From Lachnoclostridium sp. UBA7097 (lineage in GTDB: Bacteria; Bacillota; Clostridia; Lachnospirales; Lachnospiraceae), in assembly GCA_002499945.1 (NCBI GenBank), contig DKYP01000176.1, positions 1 to 31,524 of the forward strand: 31,524 nucleotides of DNA, written 5' to 3'. The position numbers and the translations under genes are program-made. Below, piece by piece: positions 18,099 through 27,062 of this stretch; position 1 is the first letter of the stretch, and the number at the start of each line of letters is the position of its first letter. A model generated the notes under the pieces. That model worked only from the letters and a program-made list of their open reading frames with translations, was not told where the DNA came from and did no database searches.

Positions 18099-19874
18099 AT
18101 GGAAAATATATTGCAGAAGCTGGAAAATCAGATTGATAATTACAATATAAAAAAGAAATTTTATTATTTATATATGATATGTATATTATTCCCGCTTGTA
18201 ATTACAGACAGCATTATAGTTTATATCGTTATCCGTTCAGAGAAAATAAAACAATACAAAGAAATGGAAAATGCTGCAAATACTGTACAATACAGTTTAT
18301 CAAATACAGTTGAGCAGGCAGCAGCATTTGCCAAAAAGATATATATGGATAAATATGTTAATGAATTTATGGATAAAGAGTATAAAAATACTTATGATTA
18401 TGTAACAAGCTATTATGATTTTTTAAAAGGGACAGGGCTTGAAGATACTTCCGGGCAGAATTATGTAAAGGTTACATTATATAGTGACAATGACACCATT
18501 ATAAATGGAGGGGTATTTTCAAGAACCAGCAGGGACGCTGGTTTAAACTGGTATAAACGTTTTAAAAATTCAGGACTTCCACAAATGCTGCTTTTTGATT
18601 ATGATATGGCCAAAAGCCCTGTTGTAGAGCCAAAGCGTAAGCTTATGTTTATAAAGAAACTGGATTTTTTTGATAAAAAAAGGGAGAAACTTCTTGTGCT
18701 TGAACTTGACTATGCCAGTATATCAAGTTATTTAAAGAAGATGAATTACCCTATGGATATTTTTATATGCCAGGGAAATAAAATTGTATTATCTAATGGT
18801 AAATATTCCAGTATTATGAAGGATTTTAATAAACTGGGCAGTAAGGATACTGCAGATTATAAGAAAAGTATTGCAATTTATGGGGCAGAGCTTGATTTTT
18901 ATGTATTAAATACAGAAAACACCATATTAAAAGAAATAACTAAACATCTCCCGGTTATTATATTCCTTATTATGGCTAATGCAGTTTTTCCGGTTATAAT
19001 GATGCAGTTTTTGCATAAGTCATTTACTGTAAGGCTTGGCATACTAAGTGATACATTAAGGAACATAGATAATGAAGAAGGCCTGGTGGAAATAAAGGAT
19101 ATATATGGGAATGATGAAATAGGAAGCCTTATGCGCAGCTATAATAAAATGGCAGAAAGGATAAATACGCTTATAAAAATTGTTTATAAGAACAAGATTA
19201 AGGAACAGGAGATGGTCCTGGCAAGGCAGAGGGCAGAACTTCTGGCACTGCGCAGCCAGATTAACCCGCATTTCCTGTTTAATACCTTAGAAAGCATAAG
19301 GATGCACAGTATACTAAGAAAAGAAAATGATACCGCTGAGATGATAGAGAAACTGGCTTTACTTGAAAGGCAGTATGTAGACTGGGGCGAAGATTTTGCC
19401 AGGGTGGCAGAGGAAGCAGAGCTTGTAAAGGCATATTTAAGTATACAGAAATACAGGTTTGGAAACAGGCTTTCATATGAAATTGATGTAGACAGAAACT
19501 GCATGGATTTTATTATCCCTAAACTTACAATAGTTACTTTTGTGGAGAATGCCTGTGTACATGGGATTGAAAGCAAAACATCATCAGGCTGGATTTTTGT
19601 CCGTGTATATCTTAAAGACGGATTTATGTATATTGAAGTTGAAGATACAGGAAAAGGCATGGATGAAAATTCCATGGAACAGCTTTTATGGAAAATGCGC
19701 AATGCAAGCATACAGCTTCTGCAGGGAAAAGAACGTGCTGGCATTATTAATGCATGCCTGCGCCTTAAAATGGAAACCAGTAATGAAACAGTATTTGAAC
19801 TGGATGGGGAAGAGGGGACAGGGCTTATTGTACAGATTAAAATTCCATGCAAGTATTTAGTAGCGGAGGTGTAA
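18099..19874 (+). CDS. Sensor histidine kinase, YesM/LytS type
   Basis: This membrane kinase of about 591 residues has a first transmembrane helix at about residues 22-45, an extracellular sensor region of about 240 residues and a second helix at about 284-306. A HAMP linker comes next, then a His_kinase domain with phospho-acceptor His391 in SQINPHFLFNTLES, and an ATP-binding domain with FVENACVHGIE and DTGKGMDENS. This is the architecture of YesM-type kinases that sense carbohydrates outside the cell, often together with binding proteins. The next gene, two bases downstream, is its response regulator. The start is uncertain: ATG at 18066 has no ribosome site, while ATG at 18099 follows AAAGGACGGTGG-type purine-rich sequence. 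Confidence 0.9.
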   Translation: MENILQKLENQIDNYNIKKKFYYLYMICILFPLVITDSIIVYIVIRSEKIKQYKEMENAANTVQYSLSNTVEQAAAFAKKIYMDKYVNEFMDKEYKNTYDYVTSYYDFLKGTGLEDTSGQNYVKVTLYSDNDTIINGGVFSRTSRDAGLNWYKRFKNSGLPQMLLFDYDMAKSPVVEPKRKLMFIKKLDFFDKKREKLLVLELDYASISSYLKKMNYPMDIFICQGNKIVLSNGKYSSIMKDFNKLGSKDTADYKKSIAIYGAELDFYVLNTENTILKEITKHLPVIIFLIMANAVFPVIMMQFLHKSFTVRLGILSDTLRNIDNEEGLVEIKDIYGNDEIGSLMRSYNKMAERINTLIKIVYKNKIKEQEMVLARQRAELLALRSQINPHFLFNTLESIRMHSILRKENDTAEMIEKLALLERQYVDWGEDFARVAEEAELVKAYLSIQKYRFGNRLSYEIDVDRNCMDFIIPKLTIVTFVENACVHGIESKTSSGWIFVRVYLKDGFMYIEVEDTGKGMDENSMEQLLWKMRNASIQLLQGKERAGIINACLRLKMETSNETVFELDGEEGTGLIVQIKIPCKYLVAEV

Positions 19875-19876
19875 TT

Positions 19877-21475
19877 ATGTTAAAGGTACTTCTTGTAGAT
19901 GATGAACATTTTATTTTACAGGGATTAAAAGTTTTGATTAACTGGGAAAAAGAAGGGTTTGTTATTGCAGGCACAGCATCAGATGGCAGTGAGGCACTTG
20001 AATTTCTTAAAAATAACAGTGTGGACTTAATTTTGGCAGATGTTAATATGCCTGTAATTTCAGGTCTTGGACTTCTGAAAAAAATACGTGAAGAAAACCT
20101 TTCTGATGCTTATTTTGTAATAATTAGCGGTTATGCTGAATTTACTTATGCACAAGAAGCAATACGCTATAAGTGTACTGATTATATTTTAAAACCTGTA
20201 GAGCGGGAACAGCTTTTAGAAACGCTGCATAAAGTAAGCGGGCTTGCCGTTAATAAAGAAGAGGAGAATAAGGCAAGCCAGAAAATGGAAAGGGCATATC
20301 TTGCAAGAAATTTTATTGCAGTTATCAGTGGCAAATATGATGATGTCAATTTAGAAATAGTAAAAAAACATATGCGTTTTGATGGCAGTATACGTTATAT
20401 AGAGATTGAACTGGCAGAAGATATGCTTGATGAAGAATTTTCTGATGAAGAAAAAAGGGCATGCCAGCGTAAACTGGCTGAAATTTGCATAGAATACCTG
20501 GGCAGCAATGCAGACCATTGTATTTTTGATGTTTCAGGAAGTGAAAAAATATATGATATAGGTTTTGTGTACTGTGATTTTATGGCGGCAGAAAGCTTAA
20601 AAACAGAAAAAGAATATCTTAAAAGCTTTCTTTTATATTTAAAGGAAGAAGCACAGATTCCTGTAATAATGCTGGCAGGCAAAAAAGTTGATGATATAAA
20701 AGGTATTGCAAAATCATATAGCACAGTATGTATATTAAGGTCGTGCCAGGGATTTAAAAACAGTAAAGATATATATTACTATGACGAAGAAATCCAGATA
20801 CAGGGCAATGGGGCAGTCCTTTGCAAAAATGAAATTGATGCATTATTACTGGCAGTTGAACAGAATGAGCCTGTGAAAATAATGAAGGCAGTAGACAGTT
20901 TTTTTGGTGAAATCCAGAAAATGGGCGGAATATACCCGGAGGGAGGCATTAAGAACCTGAATATTAATTACCTTCTTTTCCAGCTTGTACACCTTGCAAC
21001 AAGACAGGATGATAATGTAAATCAGGAAGAGATTTTAAGGATAATAAGTGAACAGTCATTTAAAGAAGGCATTATACGTGGAAGTAAGGCACATATATTA
21101 CGGTTTGCACGTGAATATGCGGAATACCTTGCGCAGTTGCGCAAAAATGTTTCCAGGGGTGTCCTGGCTGAAGTGGAACGTGAAGTTAAAAGTAATTTTG
21201 CAGATAACCTGACATTAAAAGGGTTAAGTGAAAAATATTATGTAAACAGTGCATACCTGGGGCAGTTATTCAGGAAACAGTATGGATGTTCATTTAAGGA
21301 TTACCTTAACCAGACCAGGCTTGATGAAGCAGCCAGGCTTCTGGTACATACAGATAAGAAGATATACCAGGTTGCAGAGGAAACAGGATACCACAACCTT
21401 GATTATTTTGTAAACAGGTTTATAAGTGCAAAAGGCTGTACACCTGCTAAATACAGGCGTAAGGCAAGGCTGTAA
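19877..21475 (+). CDS. Response regulator, YesN/AraC type
   Basis: This 532-residue regulator has an N-terminal CheY-like receiver domain with acidic pair Asp8-Asp9, phosphorylation site Asp55 in ILADVNMP and Lys106 in YILKPVE. A long middle region follows, then a C-terminal AraC double helix-turn-helix (GLSEKYYVNSAYLGQLFRKQ and IYQVAEETGYHNLDYFVNRF) ending in CTPAKYRRK. It should be phosphorylated by the kinase encoded two bases upstream and then bind DNA, most likely at the transporter genes just downstream. ATG 19877 follows GGAGGT (19865-19870). Because its DNA-binding domain is of AraC type, it is a second candidate for the 21-bp tandem operator. Confidence 0.93.
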   Translation: MLKVLLVDDEHFILQGLKVLINWEKEGFVIAGTASDGSEALEFLKNNSVDLILADVNMPVISGLGLLKKIREENLSDAYFVIISGYAEFTYAQEAIRYKCTDYILKPVEREQLLETLHKVSGLAVNKEEENKASQKMERAYLARNFIAVISGKYDDVNLEIVKKHMRFDGSIRYIEIELAEDMLDEEFSDEEKRACQRKLAEICIEYLGSNADHCIFDVSGSEKIYDIGFVYCDFMAAESLKTEKEYLKSFLLYLKEEAQIPVIMLAGKKVDDIKGIAKSYSTVCILRSCQGFKNSKDIYYYDEEIQIQGNGAVLCKNEIDALLLAVEQNEPVKIMKAVDSFFGEIQKMGGIYPEGGIKNLNINYLLFQLVHLATRQDDNVNQEEILRIISEQSFKEGIIRGSKAHILRFAREYAEYLAQLRKNVSRGVLAEVEREVKSNFADNLTLKGLSEKYYVNSAYLGQLFRKQYGCSFKDYLNQTRLDEAARLLVHTDKKIYQVAEETGYHNLDYFVNRFISAKGCTPAKYRRKARL

Positions 21476-21530
21476 ATTTATGTATTTTTAATACTATACT
21501 TTACCATGGTTTTTTCTATAGTTTATCAGA

Positions 21531-21559
21531 TTGAATACCTCCCCTTTTTTTTATAAAAT
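21531..21559 (+). promoter_or_regulatory. Candidate promoter before the first sugar-binding protein
   Basis: TTGAAT (21531-21536) and TAAAAT (21554-21559) are separated by 17 bp and lie in the 120-bp gap after the response regulator. The ribosome site AGAGGAGG comes shortly after. The match is moderate. The gap has no GCAAYAAWT pair, so control would differ from the two operon promoters, perhaps through the adjacent two-component system. Confidence 0.35.
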
Positions 21560-21595
21560 TTTACTAAAGAAAATAAAAAAAGAGGAGGTTTTACT

Positions 21596-23290
21596 ATGAG
21601 AAAAAAGCACGTTAAACATTTAATGCTGGCTTTTATGATGTCAGCAGCCCTTATTACAGGCTGTGGCAGTGACGGTGGCGGCACCAGTGGCAAAAAAACA
21701 GAAGGTGGCAGTTCTGATGACGGCGGTATAACAGAATTTACTGCATTTTTTGCCGTACCTGGTTCAGAAATCAATGATGACAATGAAATCCAGCAGATTA
21801 TTGCAGAGAAAACAGGTGTAAAAGTTAAAGAAACATGGCTTACAGGGCAGGAGGCTGAAGAAGCAATAGGAACAATTATCGCTGGCGGCGAGTATCCGGA
21901 CTTTATAGAAGGCGGCAGCGGAAATCCGCAGCTGCTTGATGCAGGGGCACTTGTGCCACTTGATGATTATATTGATAAATATCCAAATATCAAGGAATTT
22001 TTTACAGAGCAGGAATGGGATTCAATACGCCAGGAGGACGGGCATATATACTGGATTCCACAGTTCAGTAACATATATGGCGAAGAAAAAGCCTGCGAAC
22101 ATAATGATGAAGCTTTCTGGATACAGACAAGGGTGCTTAAATGGGCAGGTTATCCTGAAATCAAGACAATGGACCAGTACTTTGACCTGATTGAGAGGTA
22201 CAATAAAGAGAACCCTAAGATGGAAGATGGCACAGAGAATATACCATATACAATACTTTGTGAAGACTGGCGTTATTTCTGCCTTGAGAATGCACCTCAG
22301 TTCCTTGATGGCTATCCAAATGATGGTTCATGTATTGTAGACCCTAAGACATTAAAGGTAATTGACTACAATACAACAGATACAGCAGTAAAGTATTTTA
22401 AGAAATTAAATGAAGAATACCATAAAGGCATTGTTGACAGGGAGTCATTTACACAGACATATGATGAGTATATTGCAAAGCTTTCAAGCGGGCGTGTACT
22501 TGGAATGATAGACCAGTGGTGGGATTTTGCATATACAGCAGGTGATGCAATTAAATCCGCAGGGCTTGATAAACAGGGATGCAGCTATGTACCACTCCCA
22601 ATCACAATAGATGAAAGCAAGACAAACCAGTGGCACAATTCAGGCGGTGTAGTAAATGCTGGTTCAGGACTTGCAATTACTACAAGCTGTGATGATGTAG
22701 AGAAAGCACTCCAGTTTGTAAATGACCTTTTAGGCCAGGAAATACATGATTTACGTTTCTGGGGTGTAAAAGATACTGATTACCAGGTAAATGATAAAGG
22801 CGAATTTTCACGTACAGATGAAATGAGGACACGTTGTGCAGATACAGCATATAAAGCTTCACATATGTGTACATATTCATATTTCCCACAGTGGGGCGGG
22901 ACAAGCAGGGATGGCATAAATGCAATGTCACCAAGCGGCCAGGCAAGTGAATTTTATGATGGCTTAAAAAATGATGTTAAAGAGTGTTTTGATGCATATG
23001 GCGTTAAGACATATGTTGAAATGTTAGGTACAAGTGAAGCACCTGGCCCATGGTATCCTATGTGGAGTTATTCTAATAACTTTACTACAAGTACAGATGG
23101 CGGCATGGCATGGACAAAGATTGGTGAAATTAAACATGAATACCTGCCAAAAGTAGTTATGGCTAAAGACTTTGACAAAGGCTGGGATGAATATATGGAA
23201 AAATATAAGAAATGCAAGCCAGAAGATTTCTTAGCTGAACTGCAGACTGAAGCAGACCGCAGGGTAGCAGAGGCAGCAAAGTACAAATAA
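21596..23290 (+). CDS. ABC transporter sugar-binding lipoprotein 1
   Basis: This 564-residue extracellular solute-binding protein resembles LplA-type family 1 sugar-binding proteins. A lipoprotein signal peptide with lipobox LITGC places the lipid-modified cysteine at residue 23, after a basic start MRKKHVKH and a short hydrophobic stretch. A glycine/serine-rich linker follows. Aromatic residues that could stack on sugar rings are frequent, for example HIYWIPQF, DQWWDFAY and GPWYPMWSY. It is followed by two permease genes and should deliver oligosaccharides, here probably decorated xylo-oligosaccharides, to them. Its size suits larger oligosaccharides. The second binding protein at 25408 is a clear paralogue. 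GAGGAGG stands before the ATG. Confidence 0.93.
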   Translation: MRKKHVKHLMLAFMMSAALITGCGSDGGGTSGKKTEGGSSDDGGITEFTAFFAVPGSEINDDNEIQQIIAEKTGVKVKETWLTGQEAEEAIGTIIAGGEYPDFIEGGSGNPQLLDAGALVPLDDYIDKYPNIKEFFTEQEWDSIRQEDGHIYWIPQFSNIYGEEKACEHNDEAFWIQTRVLKWAGYPEIKTMDQYFDLIERYNKENPKMEDGTENIPYTILCEDWRYFCLENAPQFLDGYPNDGSCIVDPKTLKVIDYNTTDTAVKYFKKLNEEYHKGIVDRESFTQTYDEYIAKLSSGRVLGMIDQWWDFAYTAGDAIKSAGLDKQGCSYVPLPITIDESKTNQWHNSGGVVNAGSGLAITTSCDDVEKALQFVNDLLGQEIHDLRFWGVKDTDYQVNDKGEFSRTDEMRTRCADTAYKASHMCTYSYFPQWGGTSRDGINAMSPSGQASEFYDGLKNDVKECFDAYGVKTYVEMLGTSEAPGPWYPMWSYSNNFTTSTDGGMAWTKIGEIKHEYLPKVVMAKDFDKGWDEYMEKYKKCKPEDFLAELQTEADRRVAEAAKYK

Positions 23291-23312
23291 ACTAAATATG
23301 TGAACCAGAGGG

Positions 23313-23342
23313 CAGGCATATTGGCTGTAAGCCATATGCCTG
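23313..23342 (+). terminator. Stem-loop between binding protein 1 and permease genes
   Basis: CAGGCATAT (23313-23321) and GGC (23323-23325) pair with GCC and ATATGCCTG (23331-23342). One bulged T and a five-base loop TGTAA complete the structure, and TTTT follows at once. It has the form of an intrinsic terminator placed inside the operon. The likely effect is to end or protect most transcripts after the binding-protein gene, giving more binding protein than permease, as is known in other ABC sugar operons. Confidence 0.7.
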
Positions 23343-23363
23343 TTTTAATCAGGGGGTGAAAAT

Positions 23364-24320
23364 ATGTCAGGTAAAAGAAAAAAGACAAAACAAGTTGAAA
23401 CTGAAATGAAAGTTAAAATCACCTGGAAAGAAATCAAACGTCAGAAAGTTCTTTTGTTCTGGTCTGCAATTATAGTTATATATGGATTTATTTTCTATTA
23501 CCTGCCACTTGGTGGCTGGATTATGGCATTCCAGGATTATAAACCTGCAAAGGGATTACTACATTCAGAATTTATAGGTTTTGATAAATTTATACAGCTG
23601 TTTTCAGATGAAACATTTATCCGGGTAATAAGAAACACCCTGGCAATGGGTGTAATTAACCTTGTTATAACATTTGTAATGGCGATTTTATTTGCTATAT
23701 TATTAAATGAAATAAGGCAAAGACGCACTAAAAAAGTAATACAGACTATATCTTACCTGCCCCACTTTCTTTCATGGATTATTGTTACAGGTATTTTACA
23801 TGATGCGTTAAGTGGCACAGGAATAATTAACGAAGTGTTAAGGAACCTGCATTTAATAGACCATTCTATTGATTTCTTTGCACATCCTTCTTACTTCTGG
23901 CCAATAGTAGCATTTGCCAATGTATGGAAGGAAACAGGATGGAATGCGATTATTTATCTATCAGCCATAACAGCTATTGACCCTTCTTTATATGAAGCAG
24001 CATCAATAGACGGTGCTGGAAGGATGGCAAAAATTATGCATGTTACTCTTCCAGGAATTAAGTCTACAATAATTATATTACTGCTTATGAATGTCGGAAA
24101 TGTACTTAATGCAGGGTTTGAAATACAGTACCTGCTTGGAAACGGGCTTGTAAAGAGCGTTTCTGAAACTATTGACATATATGTCCTTAAATGGGGCATA
24201 AGCCAGGGTGATTATGCAATGGGTACTGCTGCTGGTATATTTAAGAGTGTTGTAAGCATTGTATTAATTGTTATTGCTAACCAGGTTGCAAAGCGCAGTG
24301 GTGAAGAGAGGCTGTATTAA
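23364..24320 (+). CDS. ABC transporter permease 1 (LplB type)
   Basis: This 318-residue inner-membrane permease has six predicted helices after a charged cytoplasmic N-terminus rich in lysine. The ATPase-contact loop is visible as YEAASIDGAGRMAKIMHVTLPGI around residues 208-230. The protein resembles LplB/UgpA-type permeases of carbohydrate importers and pairs with the next gene to form the channel. It starts after GGGGGTG at the usual distance, downstream of the stem-loop that separates it from the binding-protein gene. No ATPase gene is present in the window, so a shared MsmX-like ATPase encoded elsewhere is expected. Confidence 0.93.
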   Translation: MSGKRKKTKQVETEMKVKITWKEIKRQKVLLFWSAIIVIYGFIFYYLPLGGWIMAFQDYKPAKGLLHSEFIGFDKFIQLFSDETFIRVIRNTLAMGVINLVITFVMAILFAILLNEIRQRRTKKVIQTISYLPHFLSWIIVTGILHDALSGTGIINEVLRNLHLIDHSIDFFAHPSYFWPIVAFANVWKETGWNAIIYLSAITAIDPSLYEAASIDGAGRMAKIMHVTLPGIKSTIIILLLMNVGNVLNAGFEIQYLLGNGLVKSVSETIDIYVLKWGISQGDYAMGTAAGIFKSVVSIVLIVIANQVAKRSGEERLY

Positions 24321-24335
24321 AAGGAGGGGTTTGTT

Positions 24336-25247
24336 ATGGAAAGTACAGAAAATGAAAAGAAACGCAGAAAGAAATCATCCAAAGCAGATGTAGCGTTTAC
24401 TGTTTTTAATTCAATATTTATGGTTCTTTTTGTAATAGTTACATTATATCCTGTATTAAATACCCTTGCAATATCATTAAATGATGGTACTGATGCATTA
24501 AGGGGAGGGATACATCTTCTTCCAAGGAAATTTACATGGAAGAATTATACAACAGTCCTTGAGAAGAATAACCTTATAACTGGTGCAGTTATTACAGTTG
24601 CACGTACAGTAATTGGAACATTGACAGCACTTGTTACCAATGCAATACTGGCTTTTATTGTAAGCAGGCCACGTTTTATGTTCCGTAAGCAGTTATCTCT
24701 TTTCTGGGTTATAACAATGTATGTAAATGGAGGGCTTATTCCTACATTTATCTTGTTTAAAGGACTTGGGCTTACTAATTCATTCTGGGTATATATTATC
24801 CCGGGAATGATTAGTGCATTTAATATGCTGGTAATACGTACATATATGAACGGGCTTCCAGACAGCCTTGTAGAGTCAGCGCAGCTTGACGGTGCTGGTT
24901 ATACAACAATTTTTATAAAAATAATATCACCATTATGTAAACCAGTTTATGCAACAGTTGCATTATTTGTAGCTGTAGGACAGTGGAATTCATGGTTTGA
25001 TGCAATGCTCTATAACCGTATGAGTAATGAATATACAACATTGCAGTATGAACTTATGAAACTCTTATCAGCAGTAACCAACATTGGGTCAACAGCAGAA
25101 ACAATGAAAAACACTGCGGGTGCAGTTACACCGGCATCAGTAAGGGCTGCTGCAACAATAATTACTATGCTTCCAATAATTTGTATATACCCATTCTTAC
25201 AGAAATACTTTGTAACAGGGCTTACACTTGGCGGTGTAAAAGAGTAA
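24336..25247 (+). CDS. ABC transporter permease 2 (LplC/YtcP type)
   Basis: This 303-residue permease has about six membrane helices. Its ATPase-contact loop VESAQLDGAGYTTIFIKIISPL is at about residues 179-200. The C-terminus TGLTLGGVKE is typical of the second permease of LplABC-like carbohydrate importers. It follows permease 1 by 15 bases with a strong AAAGGAGG site, and the two should form a heterodimer. The transported sugar is inferred from the surrounding xylan enzymes. Confidence 0.93.
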   Translation: MESTENEKKRRKKSSKADVAFTVFNSIFMVLFVIVTLYPVLNTLAISLNDGTDALRGGIHLLPRKFTWKNYTTVLEKNNLITGAVITVARTVIGTLTALVTNAILAFIVSRPRFMFRKQLSLFWVITMYVNGGLIPTFILFKGLGLTNSFWVYIIPGMISAFNMLVIRTYMNGLPDSLVESAQLDGAGYTTIFIKIISPLCKPVYATVALFVAVGQWNSWFDAMLYNRMSNEYTTLQYELMKLLSAVTNIGSTAETMKNTAGAVTPASVRAAATIITMLPIICIYPFLQKYFVTGLTLGGVKE

Positions 25248-25279
25248 TTAAAGGAGTTGTATAATAACGGTAGTTTTAC

Positions 25280-25308
25280 TTGCAGATGATGCAGGCAAAT
25301 AGTATAAT
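25280..25308 (+). promoter_or_regulatory. Internal promoter before sugar-binding protein 2
   Basis: TTGCAG (25280-25285) and a perfect TATAAT (25303-25308) are 17 bp apart in the 160-bp gap after permease 2. This is the best sigma-A-type promoter I see in the window. Transcription would begin near 25315, just before the stem-loop at 25330-25361. Confidence 0.6.
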
Positions 25309-25329
25309 TTTTTATTCCTAGTTAATTTT

Positions 25330-25361
25330 ATATCCTGGCAGGGTATGTCCCGCCAGGATAT
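25330..25361 (+). terminator. Stem-loop in the leader of sugar-binding protein 2
   Basis: ATATCCTGGC (25330-25339) pairs perfectly with GCCAGGATAT (25352-25361). Inside it GGG pairs with CCC after a bulged A, leaving loop TATGT, and ATTTTCT follows. This is a strong terminator-like hairpin. It lies after the permease genes and directly after the internal promoter, so it may end the upstream transcript, attenuate the promoter at 25280-25308, or stabilise the 5' end of the message. Confidence 0.65.
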
Positions 25362-25407
25362 ATTTTCTATTATATTTTATAATAATTATGTAAAGGGGAT
25401 GGAAACT

Positions 25408-27048
25408 ATGGTAAAAAAGATTATAGCTTGCCTGCTTGTTTTTTGTATTGTAATTGTTTTATATAACCAGTGCACAAAAGAAAGCCCGGCAAAAGATAAA
25501 AATATTAAGGTTTTTACAGCTTTTTTTGATACATCAGGGCAGCAGTTAGACAGTAATAATAAGATTAAGATGAAAATTGCAGAAATTACAGGTGCAAGAT
25601 GTGATGAAACATGGCTTAATGGAAGGTCAAGGGAAAGCGCAGTTAATGACTATATTGCAAGCGGGGAATATCCTGATTTTGTACCAGGGGGCAAAGAGTT
25701 CCTTGAAGCGGGGGCGCTGCTGCCAGTAGACCAGTACTGGGAAGATTATCCCAATATATATAATTATATGCCACAAGAGGACTGGGACAGTTTAAGGCAG
25801 GATGACGGGCATATTTACTGGATTCCGCAGTTTGGCGTGGTGAATGGCAAAGACTGTGAAGTTGTGCACCAGGGTGAAGCTTTCTGGATACAGACGCGTG
25901 TGTTAAAGTGGGCAGGTTATCCTGATATACGTACCGTAGAAGAATACTTTTCACTAATCAGGGCATATGTAAAGGCAAACCCTGTAATGGAAGATGGAAG
26001 GAAGAACATTCCTTTTACCATACTTTGTGATGACTGGAAGTTTTTCTGCCTGGAAAATGTACCACAGTTCCTTGACGGGTACCCAAATGACGGCTGCTGT
26101 ATAACAGACCCTGTAACAAGGAAAGTGATGGATTACAATGTTACACCTACAGCAAAGAAGTATTTTAAATTATTAAACAGGGAATTTAAAAACGGTATTA
26201 TTGACCCTGAATCTTTTACCAGCACATATGAAGAGTACCTTGAGAAATTATCTACAGGCGCTGTGCTTGGAATGGTTGACCAGTGGTGGGATTTTGCATA
26301 TGATATCAATGCTTCCTATGACAATCTTGGTTTAGCCGGCATGGGATGCAGTTATGTGCCCCTGCCAATAACAATTTCCAGGAATATAAAGAACAAATGG
26401 CACGTAAAACGTTCAAACGAACTGGATATTTCCAAGGGGATTTCTGTTACAGTATCATGTAAAGATGTAGAAGGGGCATTCCAGTTTATTAATGATTTGC
26501 TTGGGCAGGAAGTACAAAATTTAAGGTTCTGGGGAATAAAAGGTGAAGACTATGAGGCTGACAGTAACGGGTTGTTTTATAAAACCCCGGAGCAGGGGAA
26601 CAGGACTAACAACCCTGCCTTACAGACAGGCCATTTCTGCATGTACCCTTATTTTCCAAGAATAGAAGGTATAAGTAAAGATGGTATTAATGCATTTTCA
26701 CCTGAATACCAGGAAAGCATATTTTTTGATTCCCTTGCGCCAGATGTAAGGGAATGTTTTGAGGCATATGGCTGTAAAAACTATGTAGATATGCTTGGGG
26801 GCAATGAACAGCCTGGCAAATGGTATCCTTTGTATTCATATGCTTTAAACCTTACTTATTCTACAGAGGCAGGGCGTGTATGGAAAGATATGGACAGTGT
26901 AAAGCGCCAGTGGCTGCCAAGAGTGGTAATGGCAGATGATTTTGAAGAAACATGGGACAGTTATATGAAGGCATATAATGGGTGTAATCCGGGGATTTTT
27001 TTTAAAAACCTGCAGCAGGAACTAAACAGGAGGGTTAAGTCAAAATAG
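25408..27048 (+). CDS. Sugar-binding protein 2, paralogue of binding protein 1
   Basis: This 546-residue solute-binding protein is clearly similar along its whole length to the one at 21596. Shared blocks include GHIYWIPQF, EAFWIQTRVLKWAGYP, FLDGYPNDG, VDQWWDFAY and GCSYVPLPITI. The N-terminus MVKKIIACLLVFCIVIVLYN is hydrophobic, but the following cysteine sits in YNQC, lacking the small residue normally needed before it, so normal lipoprotein processing is doubtful. The protein may be anchored by an uncleaved helix. The start at 25408 follows AAGGGG. An upstream in-frame reading from 25345 would cross the stem-loop and is rejected. It may broaden substrate range or present sugar to the sensor kinase or the chemoreceptors; this is inference. 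Confidence 0.88.
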   Translation: MVKKIIACLLVFCIVIVLYNQCTKESPAKDKNIKVFTAFFDTSGQQLDSNNKIKMKIAEITGARCDETWLNGRSRESAVNDYIASGEYPDFVPGGKEFLEAGALLPVDQYWEDYPNIYNYMPQEDWDSLRQDDGHIYWIPQFGVVNGKDCEVVHQGEAFWIQTRVLKWAGYPDIRTVEEYFSLIRAYVKANPVMEDGRKNIPFTILCDDWKFFCLENVPQFLDGYPNDGCCITDPVTRKVMDYNVTPTAKKYFKLLNREFKNGIIDPESFTSTYEEYLEKLSTGAVLGMVDQWWDFAYDINASYDNLGLAGMGCSYVPLPITISRNIKNKWHVKRSNELDISKGISVTVSCKDVEGAFQFINDLLGQEVQNLRFWGIKGEDYEADSNGLFYKTPEQGNRTNNPALQTGHFCMYPYFPRIEGISKDGINAFSPEYQESIFFDSLAPDVRECFEAYGCKNYVDMLGGNEQPGKWYPLYSYALNLTYSTEAGRVWKDMDSVKRQWLPRVVMADDFEETWDSYMKAYNGCNPGIFFKNLQQELNRRVKSK

Positions 27049-27062
27049 AAAGGTTATTAATT

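Noticed and set aside
19184..19852. A 222-codon minus-strand frame opposite the histidine kinase catalytic domain.
   Set aside because: The plus-strand kinase motifs are complete, and the opposite frame shows no family resemblance or ribosome site.
25258..25290. A ten-codon open frame from a TTG after an AAAGGAG site following permease 2.
   Set aside because: It is too short, has no recognisable sequence, and the site may be chance; there is no evidence that it is translated.
25295..25303. GCAAATAGT as a further operator copy before binding protein 2.
   Set aside because: There is no partner at 21 bp on either side, and it overlaps the -10 region of a promoter that looks strong without an activator.
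25345..25407. A longer N-terminus for binding protein 2 starting at 25345.
   Set aside because: It would begin inside the stem-loop, has no ribosome site, and would put polar residues before the hydrophobic signal segment that begins naturally at 25408.
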